Shown here: positions 1-6,921 of the stretch, in pieces
Numbering within the stretch: the first letter of the stretch is position 1
Layout: the number at the start of each line of letters is the position of its first letter
DNA from: Cellulomonas sp.
Lineage (GTDB): Bacteria; Actinomycetota; Actinomycetes; Actinomycetales; Cellulomonadaceae
Assembly (NCBI GenBank): GCA_027451305.1
Contig: DAIDJQ010000217.1
Location: 1 to 11,647, forward strand
Length of the DNA stretch: 11,647 nucleotides
Direction of reading: 5' to 3'
Made by a program: the position numbers and the translations under genes
Notes under the pieces: generated by a model
Database searches by the model: none
What the model saw: only the letters and a program-made list of their open reading frames with translations
Told to the model about the DNA's origin: nothing

Positions 1-6
1 TGTCCC

Positions 7-891
7 GTGCCCACCGACCCGTTGCTCGCCTGGTTCGACGCGCACGCGCGCGTGCTGCCGTGGCGCGCGGCCGACCGGACGCCCTGGGGGGTCCTCGTCA
101 GCGAGGTGATGCTGCAGCAGACGCCGGTGGTGCGCGTCGAACCGGCGTGGCGGGCCTGGATGGCGCGCTGGCCCACACCGGCGGCGCTCGCCGTCGCGTC
201 CCCGGCGGACGTGCTGCGCGCGTGGGACCGTCTGGGCTACCCGCGCCGGGCGCTGCGGCTGCTGGACTGCGCGTGCACGCTCGTGCAGCGGCACGGTGGC
301 GAGGTGCCCGACGACGCCGAGCTGCTGCGCGCCCTGCCCGGGGTCGGCGAGTACACCGCCGCCGCGGTGCTGGCCTTCGGGTTCGGCCGGCGGTCGGTGG
401 TGCTGGACACCAACGTGCGCCGGGTGCTGGGACGGCTCGTGGGCGGCGCGGCGCTGCCGCCGCCGGCCCAGACGGCGGCCGAGCGGCGCCGGGCTGCGGC
501 GTACGTGCCGGACGACGAGGCGACGGCCGCCCGGTGGGCGGTCGCGACGATGGAGCTCGGCGCCCTCGTCTGCACCGCACGGTCCCCCCGCTGCGAGGCG
601 TGCCCGGTGCGCGGGTACTGCCGGTGGGTGGCCGACGGCCGGCCGGACGACGAGCACGCGCACCGCCGCCGCACCCAGCCGTGGACCGGCACGGACCGAC
701 AGGTGCGCGGGCGGGTGATGGCGCTGCTCCGGGAGGCGATCGCACCGGTGCCCGCCGAGACGCTCGACGACCTGTGGCCGGACCGGGTGCAGCTGGCACG
801 CGCGGTCGACGGTCTGGTGGCCGACGGCCTCGTCGAGACCCTGGCCGCGGTCGGCGACGACCAGCCCGCCGCCTACCGCCTGCCCTCCTGA
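7..891 (+). CDS. mutY: A/G-specific adenine glycosylase MutY (start uncertain)
   Basis: Base-excision repair glycosylase that removes adenine mispaired with 8-oxoguanine. The 294-residue reading shows the HhH-GPD fold: catalytic Glu33 in SEVMLQQT with the QQT element at 37-39, a helix-hairpin-helix LPGVGEYTAAAV near 115-127, catalytic Asp134 in VVLDTNVRR, and the [4Fe-4S] ligands Cys189, Cys196, Cys199 and Cys205 with spacing C-x6-C-x2-C-x5-C. The C-terminal part after about 210 is short, without an obvious full NUDIX-like MutY domain; known actinobacterial MutY proteins have similar lengths. The frame is open to the left edge, so the GTG at 7 may be internal and the true start outside the window. 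It converges on argA with a 25-bp gap. Family assignment is secure from the motifs; only the start is doubtful. Confidence 0.93.
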   Translation: MPTDPLLAWFDAHARVLPWRAADRTPWGVLVSEVMLQQTPVVRVEPAWRAWMARWPTPAALAVASPADVLRAWDRLGYPRRALRLLDCACTLVQRHGGEVPDDAELLRALPGVGEYTAAAVLAFGFGRRSVVLDTNVRRVLGRLVGGAALPPPAQTAAERRRAAAYVPDDEATAARWAVATMELGALVCTARSPRCEACPVRGYCRWVADGRPDDEHAHRRRTQPWTGTDRQVRGRVMALLREAIAPVPAETLDDLWPDRVQLARAVDGLVADGLVETLAAVGDDQPAAYRLPS

Positions 892-896
892 CGAGA

Positions 897-911
897 GCCG
901 CGCGACGCGGC
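897..911. terminator. Short hairpin between convergent mutY and argA
   Basis: GCCGCG and CGCGGC form a perfect 6-bp stem around the 3-nt loop CGA, lying entirely in the 25-bp gap between the two convergent stop codons. It has no T-tract on either side. A bidirectional terminator is a reasonable inference from position, but short GC palindromes are common in this DNA. Confidence 0.35.
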
Positions 912-916
912 CGCCG

Positions 917-1417
917 CTACAGCTCCAGGAGCATCCGCGTGTTGCCCAGGGTGTTCGGCTTCACCCGCGCCAGGTCCAGGAACTCGGCGACGCCGTCGTC
1001 GTGCGAGCGCAGCAGCTCGGCGTACACGGCCGGGTCCACCGGGGTGCCCTGGATCACCTCGAAGCCGTGGGCTGCGAAGAAGTCCACCTCGAACGTCAGG
1101 CAGAACACCCGCGCGAGGCCCAGGGCACGGGCACGATCCACCAGCGCGCTCAGCAGCACGTGCCCCACCCCGTGCCGGCGTCGGTCGGGGCGCACCGCCA
1201 GCGTGCGGATCTCCGCAAGGTCGGACCACATCACGTGCAGCGCGCCGCAGCCCACCACCTCGTCGTCCACCACGGCCACCAGGAACTCCTGGACCGCCTC
1301 GTAGTAGCCGACCCACTCCTTGGGGAGCAGGATCCGCTCGGCGGCGTAGGGCTCCACCAGGTCGTGGACGGCGTGCACGTCGGCGGGCAGGGCGGCACGC
1401 ACCACGACCTCGCTCAC
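917..1417 (-). CDS. argA: Amino-acid (glutamate) N-acetyltransferase, short actinobacterial ArgA type
   Basis: GNAT enzyme expected to transfer acetyl from acetyl-CoA to L-glutamate, the first step of arginine synthesis. The 166-residue protein has one GNAT domain: the acetyl-CoA loop R80-x-x-G83-x-G85, the central segment VVGCGALHVMWSDLAEIRT at 54-72, and the C-terminal block LARVKPNTLGNTRMLLEL. From memory these blocks closely match the mycobacterial stand-alone ArgA (Rv2747 type), which lacks the amino-acid kinase domain of the E. coli enzyme. The frame stays open upstream into the regulator gene. I chose the GTG at 1417 because the GNAT fold starts there and a TAGCGT box ends 7 nt before it; no Shine-Dalgarno sequence is present. 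It lies 32 bp behind the SorC gene on the same strand, but probably has its own promoter. No other arginine gene is in the window. Confidence 0.88.
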   Translation of the reverse strand: MSEVVVRAALPADVHAVHDLVEPYAAERILLPKEWVGYYEAVQEFLVAVVDDEVVGCGALHVMWSDLAEIRTLAVRPDRRRHGVGHVLLSALVDRARALGLARVFCLTFEVDFFAAHGFEVIQGTPVDPAVYAELLRSHDDGVAEFLDLARVKPNTLGNTRMLLEL

Positions 1418-1424
1418 CCGGGCC

Positions 1425-1430
1425 ACGCTA
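1425..1430 (-). promoter_or_regulatory. -10-like box TAGCGT for leaderless argA
   Basis: Read on the minus strand, TAGCGT (TANNNT type) is followed by 7 nt, GGCCCGG, and then the GTG start of argA. No purine-rich ribosome binding site lies between. Transcription would begin at or next to the start codon. I see no convincing -35 element. The hexamer and spacing match those of four other genes in this window. Confidence 0.55.
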
Positions 1431-1449
1431 CCGGGCGCCCGGCGCGGGC

Positions 1450-2439
1450 CTACGCACGCGACCGGGCCCGTGCCACGCGGGGGATCTCGACGTGCTCGAG
1501 CAGGCCGCTGGCCGTGATCTCGTCGACCACCAGGTCCGTCACCACCCCCGCCCGCAGCGCGGCGAGCAGCGGGGCGACCTTGTTGTCGCCGGCCACGACG
1601 CACACGCGGCGCGGGATGTGCTTGAGCTCGTCGGGGGTCGGACCGGTGGCACGGGCGTTCAGCGGGACGTCGTGCCAGGAGCCGTCGGCGCGCAGGAACA
1701 CGGTGCACACGTCACCGACCACGCCCTCGTCGTGCAGGGCTTTCTCGTCGGCCTCGTCCAGGTAGCCCGCCGAGTAGACGTGGCTGGGCACGGCACCGGC
1801 CACCGCACCGACGCTGAAGACCGCGATGTCGACCTTCGCCTGCATGTCCAGCACGCGGCGCACCGACCTCTCCCGCCACATCGCCGCCTTGGTGTCCGGG
1901 TAGTCGAAGAACGCCGGCACCGAGAAGTGGTGCACGGCTGCGCCGAAGGCGGTCCCGAACGACGAGATCAGGTCCGAGGCGTACTCGATACCGCTGGTGC
2001 GCATGTTGGCGGCGCCGTTCAGCTGCACCACCGCCGAGCCCCGGGTGGCCTTCGGCGTGAGGTACCGCGAGACCGCCGCGAGCGTGGTGCCCCACGCGAG
2101 CCCGAGCACCATGTCCGAGTCGAACCACGAGGTCAGCAGCTTGGCGGCGGTCATGGCCACCTGCTCGAGGCGCTCCACCGTCCCGGCCGAGTCCGGCACC
2201 GCGACGACGTACGCGTCCACGCCGAACGCCGCGCTGAGCGAGCGGCCGAGACCGGGTGCACGCGTGCTCGCGGGCCGCAGCGTGATCTCGACCAGTCCGG
2301 ACTGCCGCGCCCGCTTGATCAACCGGGACACGGTGGACCGTGAGGTACCCAGGTGCCGGGCGATGACCTCCATCTTCATGTCCTGCAGGTAGTACATCGA
2401 CGCCGCCCGGAGCACGTCCTGCTCCCGCTCCACGTACAC
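1450..2439 (-). CDS. SorC-family sugar-binding transcriptional regulator, probable glp operon regulator
   Basis: DNA-binding regulator of 329 residues, the usual SorC length. An N-terminal helix-turn-helix occupies about residues 7-52, with MEVIARHLGTSRSTVSRLIK at 23-42 as its core. A sugar-phosphate-binding domain (Sugar-bind, PF04198 type) follows from about 60 to 325, with the family segment GLAWGTTLAAVSRYL. I chose the GTG at 2439 because AGGAGG ends 5 nt before it; a second in-frame GTG two codons later fits that site less well. The gene is divergent from glpD across 174 bp, and a 16-bp palindrome lies between them. By position the regulator probably controls glpD-glpF-glpK and itself, with a glycerol-derived phosphate as a plausible effector. 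That role is inferred; the family is clear. No membrane or signal segment is seen. Confidence 0.88.
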   Translation of the reverse strand: MYVEREQDVLRAASMYYLQDMKMEVIARHLGTSRSTVSRLIKRARQSGLVEITLRPASTRAPGLGRSLSAAFGVDAYVVAVPDSAGTVERLEQVAMTAAKLLTSWFDSDMVLGLAWGTTLAAVSRYLTPKATRGSAVVQLNGAANMRTSGIEYASDLISSFGTAFGAAVHHFSVPAFFDYPDTKAAMWRERSVRRVLDMQAKVDIAVFSVGAVAGAVPSHVYSAGYLDEADEKALHDEGVVGDVCTVFLRADGSWHDVPLNARATGPTPDELKHIPRRVCVVAGDNKVAPLLAALRAGVVTDLVVDEITASGLLEHVEIPRVARARSRA

Positions 2440-2444
2440 AGGTG

Positions 2445-2450
2445 CCTCCT
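2445..2450 (-). promoter_or_regulatory. Ribosome binding site AGGAGG of the SorC-family regulator gene
   Basis: On the minus strand AGGAGG is followed by CACCT and the GTG at 2439, a 5-nt spacing. This decides the start over the GTG six bases further in. Confidence 0.75.
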
Positions 2451-2459
2451 CGCCCCTGC

Positions 2460-2475
2460 GTGCACGTTTGTGCAC
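2460..2475. promoter_or_regulatory. 16-bp palindromic operator candidate between regulator and glpD
   Basis: GTGCAC-GTTT-GTGCAC is a perfect inverted repeat of 6-bp arms around a 4-nt centre; each arm is itself palindromic. It lies 21 bp before the regulator start and ends 12 bp before a TACGTT box that could be the glpD -10, so it covers the probable -35 region of glpD. On the regulator side it would fall downstream of transcription from the TATCCT box. This geometry fits repression of both genes by one SorC-type protein. The palindrome is seen directly; the function is inferred. Confidence 0.6.
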
Positions 2476-2487
2476 TGCTGTTGCGCG

Positions 2488-2493
2488 TACGTT
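2488..2493 (+). promoter_or_regulatory. -10-like box TACGTT, candidate glpD promoter
   Basis: TACGTT is the same hexamer that precedes the DUF4190 gene at 8782. Here the glpD start is 120 nt downstream, giving a leader of roughly 110 nt. The -35 region would overlap the palindrome at 2460-2475; no clean TTGACA-like hexamer is present. GAGGAT at 2505-2510, with TTGCGC 18 bp upstream, is an alternative. Confidence 0.4.
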
Positions 2494-2505
2494 CCGCCGC
2501 TGCCG

Positions 2506-2511
2506 AGGATA
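2506..2511 (-). promoter_or_regulatory. -10-like box TATCCT, candidate promoter of the SorC-family regulator
   Basis: On the minus strand TATCCT is close to the TATAAT consensus and lies 66 bp before the regulator's GTG. The -35 position, 17-18 bp upstream, is only weakly matched (GGGACG). Transcription would start near 2498 and pass through the palindrome at 2460-2475, so that site could mediate autorepression. Confidence 0.42.
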
Positions 2512-2534
2512 GGGCCAATCCGGGCCGTTCGTCC

Positions 2535-2549
2535 CGGGCCCGCGGCCCG
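2535..2549. repeat. GC-rich inverted repeat in the glpD leader
   Basis: CGGGCC and GGCCCG form a perfect 6-bp stem around CGC. If glpD transcription starts near 2500 this hairpin lies in the untranslated leader. It may be chance in such GC-rich sequence. Confidence 0.3.
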
Positions 2550-2599
2550 AGCGGCGGCGACATGGTCGTCGCGGAGCCCGGGCGTTCGCCGATCGCACC

Positions 2600-2605
2600 G
2601 AGGAG
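2600..2605 (+). promoter_or_regulatory. Ribosome binding site GAGGAG of glpD
   Basis: GAGGAG is followed by 8 nt and the ATG at 2614. It supports that ATG over the longer open frame that runs upstream through the regulator region. Confidence 0.75.
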
Positions 2606-2613
2606 CCAGCCGC

Positions 2614-4428
2614 ATGAGGACCGCCCCGCTCACCGTCCAGGCCCGCACAGACGCCCTCGAGCGGTTGCGGCGCTCCACGGAGAGGGATGCGGAGCTCGAC
2701 ATCCTGGTGATCGGCGGCGGCGTGACCGGGGCAGGCATCGCGCTGGACGCGGTCACCCGCGGGCTGGACACCGCCGTGGTCGAGGCGCAGGACTGGGCGA
2801 GCGGCACGTCGAGCCGCTCGTCGAAGCTGGTGCACGGCGGCCTGCGCTACCTGCAGATGCTCGACTTCCACCTCGTGCACGAGGCGCTGACCGAGCGCGA
2901 CCTGCTCATCTCCAAGCTCGCCCCGCACCTGGTCAAGCCCGTCAGTTTCCTGTACCCGCTCGAGAACCGTGTCTGGGAGCGCGCCTACGTCGGCGCCGGC
3001 GTCGCGCTGTACGACACCCTCGCCACCGCCTCCGGCACCCGCCGCGCCATGCCGATCCACCGCCACCTGACCCGCAAGGGCATGGAGCGGATGTTCCCGG
3101 ACCTGCGGCACGACGCCGCGATCGGCGCCATCCGGTACTGGGACGCCAGCGTCGACGACGCCCGCCTGGTGGAGACGCTCACCCGCACCGCCGTGTCCTA
3201 CGGGGCGCACGCCGCCTCGCGCACGCAGGTGCTCGACCTGCACACCACCACCGGCGGCGCCGTGAGCGGCGCACTGCTGGAGGACCTGGAGACCGGCGAG
3301 CGGTTCGACGTGCGGGCCCGCGCCGTCATCAACGCCACCGGCGTCTGGACCGAGAAGACCGAGGCCCTGGCCCGCAGCGGCGGCGGCCTGCGGGTGCTGG
3401 CCAGCAAGGGCATCCACATCGTCGTGCCGCGCGCCCGGATCCAGGGCGACACCGGCCTGATCCTGCAGACCGAGAAGTCGGTGCTGTTCATCATCCCGTG
3501 GTCCCGGTACTGGGTGATCGGCACCACCGACACCCCGTGGCACCAGGAGCTGACCCACCCGGTGGCCACGAGCGCCGACATCGACTACGTGATCGAGCAC
3601 GCCAACACGGTGCTCGCCCGGCCGCTGACCCGCGATGACGTGATCGGCGTGTGGGCCGGCCTGCGGCCGCTGCTGCAGCCCGGCACCAAGGAGGGCACCT
3701 CGTCCGCCAAGGTGTCGCGCGAGCACACCGTCGCCTCTCCCACGCCGGGCCTGACCGTGATCGCCGGCGGCAAGCTGACCACCTACCGCGTGATGGCCAA
3801 GGACGCCGTCGACTTCGCGATCGGCTCACGCTCGACGAGCCTGCCCTCGATCACGCACGAGGTGCCGCTGGTGGGCGCCGAGGGCCTGCAGGTGTTCCAG
3901 CGGCAGGCGCGGGCGATCGGGCAGCGCTACGGCTGGGAGCAGCACCGGATGGACCACCTGCTGCACCGCTACGGGTCCCTGCTGGGCGAGCTGGTCGACC
4001 TCGTGGACGCCCGGCCCGACCTGGCGCAGCCGCTGCACGGCGCCCCGGCGTACATCGGCGCCGAGATCGTCTACGCGGCCACCCACGAGGGAGCCCTGCA
4101 CCTGGACGACGTGATGATGCACCGCACCCGCCTCAACTACGAGCAGGCCGACAAGGGCGTGGGCGCGCTCGACCAGATCGGCGACCTGCTGGCGGCCGAG
4201 CTCGGGTGGGACGCGGCGACGCGCGAGAAGGAGATCGAGGCGTACAAGGCGCGGGCGAAGGCGGAGCACGACGCAGCCGAGCAGCCCGACGACGCCTCGG
4301 CGGAGCACGTCCGCCTGCAGGTGCCGGACCTCTCGCCGATGCAGCCTCTCGAGGGTGTCCAGACCCCCGGCACCGGCAGCGGCTCCCTCGGCGCCGCATC
4401 GGCTGACGACACCACCGGTCAGGCCTGA
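2614..4428 (+). CDS. glpD: FAD-dependent glycerol-3-phosphate dehydrogenase GlpD
   Basis: Oxidises sn-glycerol 3-phosphate to dihydroxyacetone phosphate and passes electrons through FAD to the respiratory quinone pool at the inner face of the membrane. The 604-residue protein has the dinucleotide fold DILVIGGGVTGAGIALD at 29-45, the family signature GTSSRSSKLVHGGLRYL at 64-80, the second FAD block GGKLTTYR at 385-392, and a C-terminal DAO_C domain from about 430 to 560 with IVYAATHEGALHLDDVMMHRT. The ATG at 2614 follows a GAGGAG site. The last 50 or so residues are acidic, then Pro/Gly/Ser-rich and probably disordered, beyond the usual end of the fold. It is the first gene of the glp operon and is followed after 74 bp by glpF. 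The family is certain from the motifs; membrane association is known for the family rather than seen here. Confidence 0.96.
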   Translation: MRTAPLTVQARTDALERLRRSTERDAELDILVIGGGVTGAGIALDAVTRGLDTAVVEAQDWASGTSSRSSKLVHGGLRYLQMLDFHLVHEALTERDLLISKLAPHLVKPVSFLYPLENRVWERAYVGAGVALYDTLATASGTRRAMPIHRHLTRKGMERMFPDLRHDAAIGAIRYWDASVDDARLVETLTRTAVSYGAHAASRTQVLDLHTTTGGAVSGALLEDLETGERFDVRARAVINATGVWTEKTEALARSGGGLRVLASKGIHIVVPRARIQGDTGLILQTEKSVLFIIPWSRYWVIGTTDTPWHQELTHPVATSADIDYVIEHANTVLARPLTRDDVIGVWAGLRPLLQPGTKEGTSSAKVSREHTVASPTPGLTVIAGGKLTTYRVMAKDAVDFAIGSRSTSLPSITHEVPLVGAEGLQVFQRQARAIGQRYGWEQHRMDHLLHRYGSLLGELVDLVDARPDLAQPLHGAPAYIGAEIVYAATHEGALHLDDVMMHRTRLNYEQADKGVGALDQIGDLLAAELGWDAATREKEIEAYKARAKAEHDAAEQPDDASAEHVRLQVPDLSPMQPLEGVQTPGTGSGSLGAASADDTTGQA

Positions 4429-4449
4429 TCCGCCCGACCTCCCCAGACC

Positions 4450-4468
4450 CCCGCGACCCCGTCGCGGG
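4450..4468 (+). repeat. Hairpin between glpD and glpF
   Basis: CCCGCGAC and GTCGCGGG form a perfect 8-bp stem with a CCC loop, 21 bp after the glpD stop and 22 bp before the glpF ribosome binding site. There is no T-tract, and the downstream genes clearly belong to the same pathway. A partial terminator or mRNA-stability element that sets glpD against glpF-glpK levels is possible; this is inference. Confidence 0.45.
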
Positions 4469-4490
4469 CGATGTGACAACGACGTCGACG

Positions 4491-4497
4491 AAAGAGG
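4491..4497 (+). promoter_or_regulatory. Ribosome binding site AAAGAGG of glpF
   Basis: AAAGAGG is followed by TCCAC and the GTG at 4503. It favours this start over the in-frame GTG at 4473, which has no such site at the right distance and sits against the hairpin. Confidence 0.65.
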
Positions 4498-4502
4498 TCC
4501 AC

Positions 4503-5240
4503 GTGAACTACACGATCGGGCAAGCCTTCATCTCGGAGGTGCTGGGCACCGGAATGCTGATCCTCCTCGGTGCCGGCGTGGTTGCCAACGTGATCTTGCC
4601 CAGGAACAAGGGATTCAACAGCGGCTGGATCGTCATCACCTTCGGATGGTGCGTCGCCGTCATGGCGGGCGTGTACGTCGCCTTCAAGTCCGGGGGCTAC
4701 CTCAACCCCGCCGTCGTGCTGGGTGTCTGGGCGTCCGGCGCCAAGACCTTCACGGCCGGCATCGCCGTCAACGCCACCAACGCCCTGCTCTACATCCTCG
4801 CCGAGCTCATCGGTGCCTTCCTCGGCGCCGTGCTCGCGTTCCTCGCCTACAAGAAGCACTTCGACGAGGACGCCGACCCGGCCACCAAGCTCGGCGTGTT
4901 CTCCACCGGCCCGGCGATCCGCTCCTACTTCTGGAACTTCGTCACCGAGGTCCTCGGCACGTTCGTCCTGGTGTTCTGGGTCCTCGTCTCCGGCAAGACC
5001 CCGGCACAGATCGGCCCGCTCGCGGTGTCGCTCATCGTGCTCGGCATCGGCCTCAGCCTCGGCGGCCCCACCGGGTACGCCATCAACCCTGCCCGTGACC
5101 TCGGCCCGCGCATCGCGCACTTCGTCCTGCCGATCCGCGGCAAGGGCAGCAGCGACTGGGCGTACTCCTGGGTCCCGGTTCTCGGCCCGATCGTGGGCGG
5201 CGTCCTCGCCGGCCTCACGGGTCACTGGTTCGTCGGCTGA
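4503..5240 (+). CDS. glpF: Aquaglyceroporin, glycerol uptake facilitator (MIP family)
   Basis: Membrane channel for passive glycerol entry. The 245-residue protein has the usual MIP length, six hydrophobic segments and both half-helix motifs: NPA at 68-70 (in GGYLNPAVV) and NPARD at 195-199. The Asp after the second NPAR is the mark of glycerol-conducting members rather than strict water channels. By alignment from memory to E. coli GlpF, the selectivity filter would be Trp49, Tyr192 and Arg198, where E. coli has Trp, Phe and Arg. The highly conserved His before the first LNPA is Tyr66 here. The GTG at 4503 is preferred because of AAAGAGG 5 nt upstream; a start at 4473 would add ten polar residues. 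It sits between glpD and glpK, with 52 bp before glpK, and is surely part of the glycerol operon. Confidence 0.92.
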   Translation: MNYTIGQAFISEVLGTGMLILLGAGVVANVILPRNKGFNSGWIVITFGWCVAVMAGVYVAFKSGGYLNPAVVLGVWASGAKTFTAGIAVNATNALLYILAELIGAFLGAVLAFLAYKKHFDEDADPATKLGVFSTGPAIRSYFWNFVTEVLGTFVLVFWVLVSGKTPAQIGPLAVSLIVLGIGLSLGGPTGYAINPARDLGPRIAHFVLPIRGKGSSDWAYSWVPVLGPIVGGVLAGLTGHWFVG

Positions 5241-5281
5241 CACCCCACGCACATCCACGCAGTTCCTGAACGACCCTCGAC

Positions 5282-5288
5282 GAGGAGG
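5282..5288 (+). promoter_or_regulatory. Ribosome binding site GAGGAGG of glpK, partly within a small hairpin
   Basis: GAGGAGG lies 4 nt before the ATG at 5293. Its first four bases can pair with CCTC at 5275-5278 around the loop GAC, so the site may be partly masked in the mRNA. The stem is only 4 bp. Confidence 0.7.
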
Positions 5289-5292
5289 CACC

Positions 5293-6813
5293 ATGGCTGA
5301 CAAGTACGTGATGGCGATCGACCAGGGCACCACCAGCACCCGCGCGATGATCTTCGACCACGCGGGAACGGTGGTCTCGGTCGGCCAGAAGGAGCACGAG
5401 CAGATCTTCCCGAAGCCCGGCTGGGTGGAGCACAACCCGAAGGAGATCTGGGACAACACACGTGAGGTGGTCGGCCAGGCCCTCGGCAAGGCGAGCCTGA
5501 ACTACGACGACCTGGCCGCGGTGGGCATCACCAACCAGCGCGAGACGTCCGTGGTCTGGGACCGCGAGACCGGCGAGCCGGTCTACAACGCGATCGTCTG
5601 GCAGGACACCCGCACGCAGAAGATCGCCGACGACCTCGGCGCTCTCGGCGGCGGCGCCGACCGCTACAAGGCCCGCGTCGGGCTCCCGCTGGCCACCTAC
5701 TTCTCGGGCCCGAAGATCCGCTGGATCCTCGACAACGTCGAGGGCGCCCGCGAGAAGGCGGAGGCCGGCAAGCTGGCGTTCGGCAACACCGACTCCTGGG
5801 TGCTGTGGAACATGACCGGTGGGGTCGACGGCGGCATCCACGTCACCGACCCGACCAACGCCTCGCGCACCATGCTGATGAACCTCGACACGTTGACGTG
5901 GAACGAGGAGATCGCCGGCGAGATGGGCATCCCGCTGTCGATGCTGCCGCAGATCCGCTCGTCGTCCGAGGTCTACGGCCACGGGCGCAAGGGCGGCCTG
6001 GTCCCGGGAGTGCCGATCGCGGGCATCCTCGGCGACCAGCAGGCGGCGACGTTCGGCCAGGCCTGCTTCGAGGTCGGCAACGCGAAGAACACGTACGGCA
6101 CCGGCAACTTCATGCTGCTGAACACCGGCACGTCGCCCATCCCGTCCAAGAACGGCCTGCTGACGACGGTCTGCTACAAGATCGGTGAGCAGGACACGGT
6201 GTACGCCCTCGAGGGATCGATCGCCGTCACCGGCTCGCTGATCCAGTGGCTGCGGGACAACCTGGGGTTCATCTCCAGCGCGCCCGAGGTCGAGCAGCTG
6301 GCCGAGACGGTCGAGGACAACGGCGGGGCGTACTTCGTCCCGGCGTTCTCGGGCCTGTTCGCGCCGTACTGGCGCGGCGACGCCCGCGGCGTCCTCGTCG
6401 GCCTGACCCGGTACGTCAACAAGGGCCACATCGCACGGGCCGCCCTGGAGGCCACGGCCTTCCAGACCCGCGAGGTGCTGGACGCGATGAACGCCGACTC
6501 GGGCGTGGACCTGACCGAGCTGAAGGTCGACGGCGGCATGGTGGCCAACGAGGCCCTCATGCAGTTCCAGGCCGACATCCTCGGTGTGCCCGTGATCCGG
6601 CCGAAGGTGGCCGAGACCACGGCGCTCGGCGCGGCCTACGCGGCCGGCATCGCCGTCGGGTTCTGGAACGGCGAGCAGGACGTCATCGACAACTGGGCCG
6701 AGGACAAGCGCTGGGAGCCGTCGATGGACGGCGGCGAGCGCGACCGGCAGTACCGGCTGTGGAAGAAGGCCGTCACCAAGTCCTTCGACTGGGTGGACGA
6801 CGACGTGCGCTGA
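5293..6813 (+). CDS. glpK: Glycerol kinase GlpK (FGGY family)
   Basis: Phosphorylates glycerol with ATP to sn-glycerol 3-phosphate, trapping it in the cytoplasm for GlpD. The 506-residue length is typical. The N-terminal phosphate loop is [10 protein letters not shown] with Asp10 and Arg17; Arg83 and Glu84 in [10 protein letters not shown] carry the same numbers as the glycerol-binding pair of E. coli GlpK; Asp248 in GDQQAA is the catalytic base. Both FGGY signatures are present: YFSGPKIRW, and the block from [11 protein letters not shown] to ALEATAFQ. The ATPase segment [20 protein letters not shown] and the end block [13 protein letters not shown] follow. The ATG at 5293 has GAGGAGG 4 nt upstream. 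It is the last gene of the operon and is followed by a strong hairpin. No frameshift or missing residue is seen. Confidence 0.97.
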   Translation: MADKYVMAIDQGTTSTRAMIFDHAGTVVSVGQKEHEQIFPKPGWVEHNPKEIWDNTREVVGQALGKASLNYDDLAAVGITNQRETSVVWDRETGEPVYNAIVWQDTRTQKIADDLGALGGGADRYKARVGLPLATYFSGPKIRWILDNVEGAREKAEAGKLAFGNTDSWVLWNMTGGVDGGIHVTDPTNASRTMLMNLDTLTWNEEIAGEMGIPLSMLPQIRSSSEVYGHGRKGGLVPGVPIAGILGDQQAATFGQACFEVGNAKNTYGTGNFMLLNTGTSPIPSKNGLLTTVCYKIGEQDTVYALEGSIAVTGSLIQWLRDNLGFISSAPEVEQLAETVEDNGGAYFVPAFSGLFAPYWRGDARGVLVGLTRYVNKGHIARAALEATAFQTREVLDAMNADSGVDLTELKVDGGMVANEALMQFQADILGVPVIRPKVAETTALGAAYAAGIAVGFWNGEQDVIDNWAEDKRWEPSMDGGERDRQYRLWKKAVTKSFDWVDDDVR

Positions 6814-6826
6814 GCACGCCGCTCTC

Positions 6827-6874
6827 CCGGGGGCCGCGACGACGGACGTCCAGAACCGTCGCCGCGGCCCTCGG
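6827..6874 (+). terminator. Strong hairpin terminator after glpK
   Basis: The arms 6831-6845 and 6856-6870 pair over 15 positions with a single A-C mismatch, around a 10-nt loop. The stem extends outward by one G-T wobble and three more pairs, to 6827 and 6874. It starts 13 bp after the glpK stop and lies ahead of the aldo/keto reductase promoter. There is no T-run, as is common for hairpins at operon ends in high-GC actinobacteria. It is the longest stem I found between genes in the window. Confidence 0.75.
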
Positions 6875-6921
6875 CCATGTCCGGGGCCGACCGGTGGTGC
6901 GGCGGTGTCGGCGGCCGTGCC

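Noticed and set aside
60..1304. Plus-strand open frame running through mutY and antisense to argA
   Set aside because: An Arg/Ala/Gly-rich shadow frame without motifs; mutY and argA account for the DNA.
2562..2564. ATG upstream of glpD
   Set aside because: It is out of frame with glpD and has no ribosome binding site.
2440..3726. Minus-strand open frame continuous with the SorC gene, giving a protein of over 750 residues
   Set aside because: It is antisense to glpD, has low-complexity Gly/Val/Arg composition and no motif. The ribosome binding site and HTH both place the start at 2439. Long antisense frames are expected at this GC content.
4473..4502. Earlier GTG start for glpF
   Set aside because: It would add ten polar residues, lacks a ribosome binding site at the right distance and abuts the hairpin at 4450-4468. 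The GTG at 4503 has AAAGAGG 5 nt upstream.
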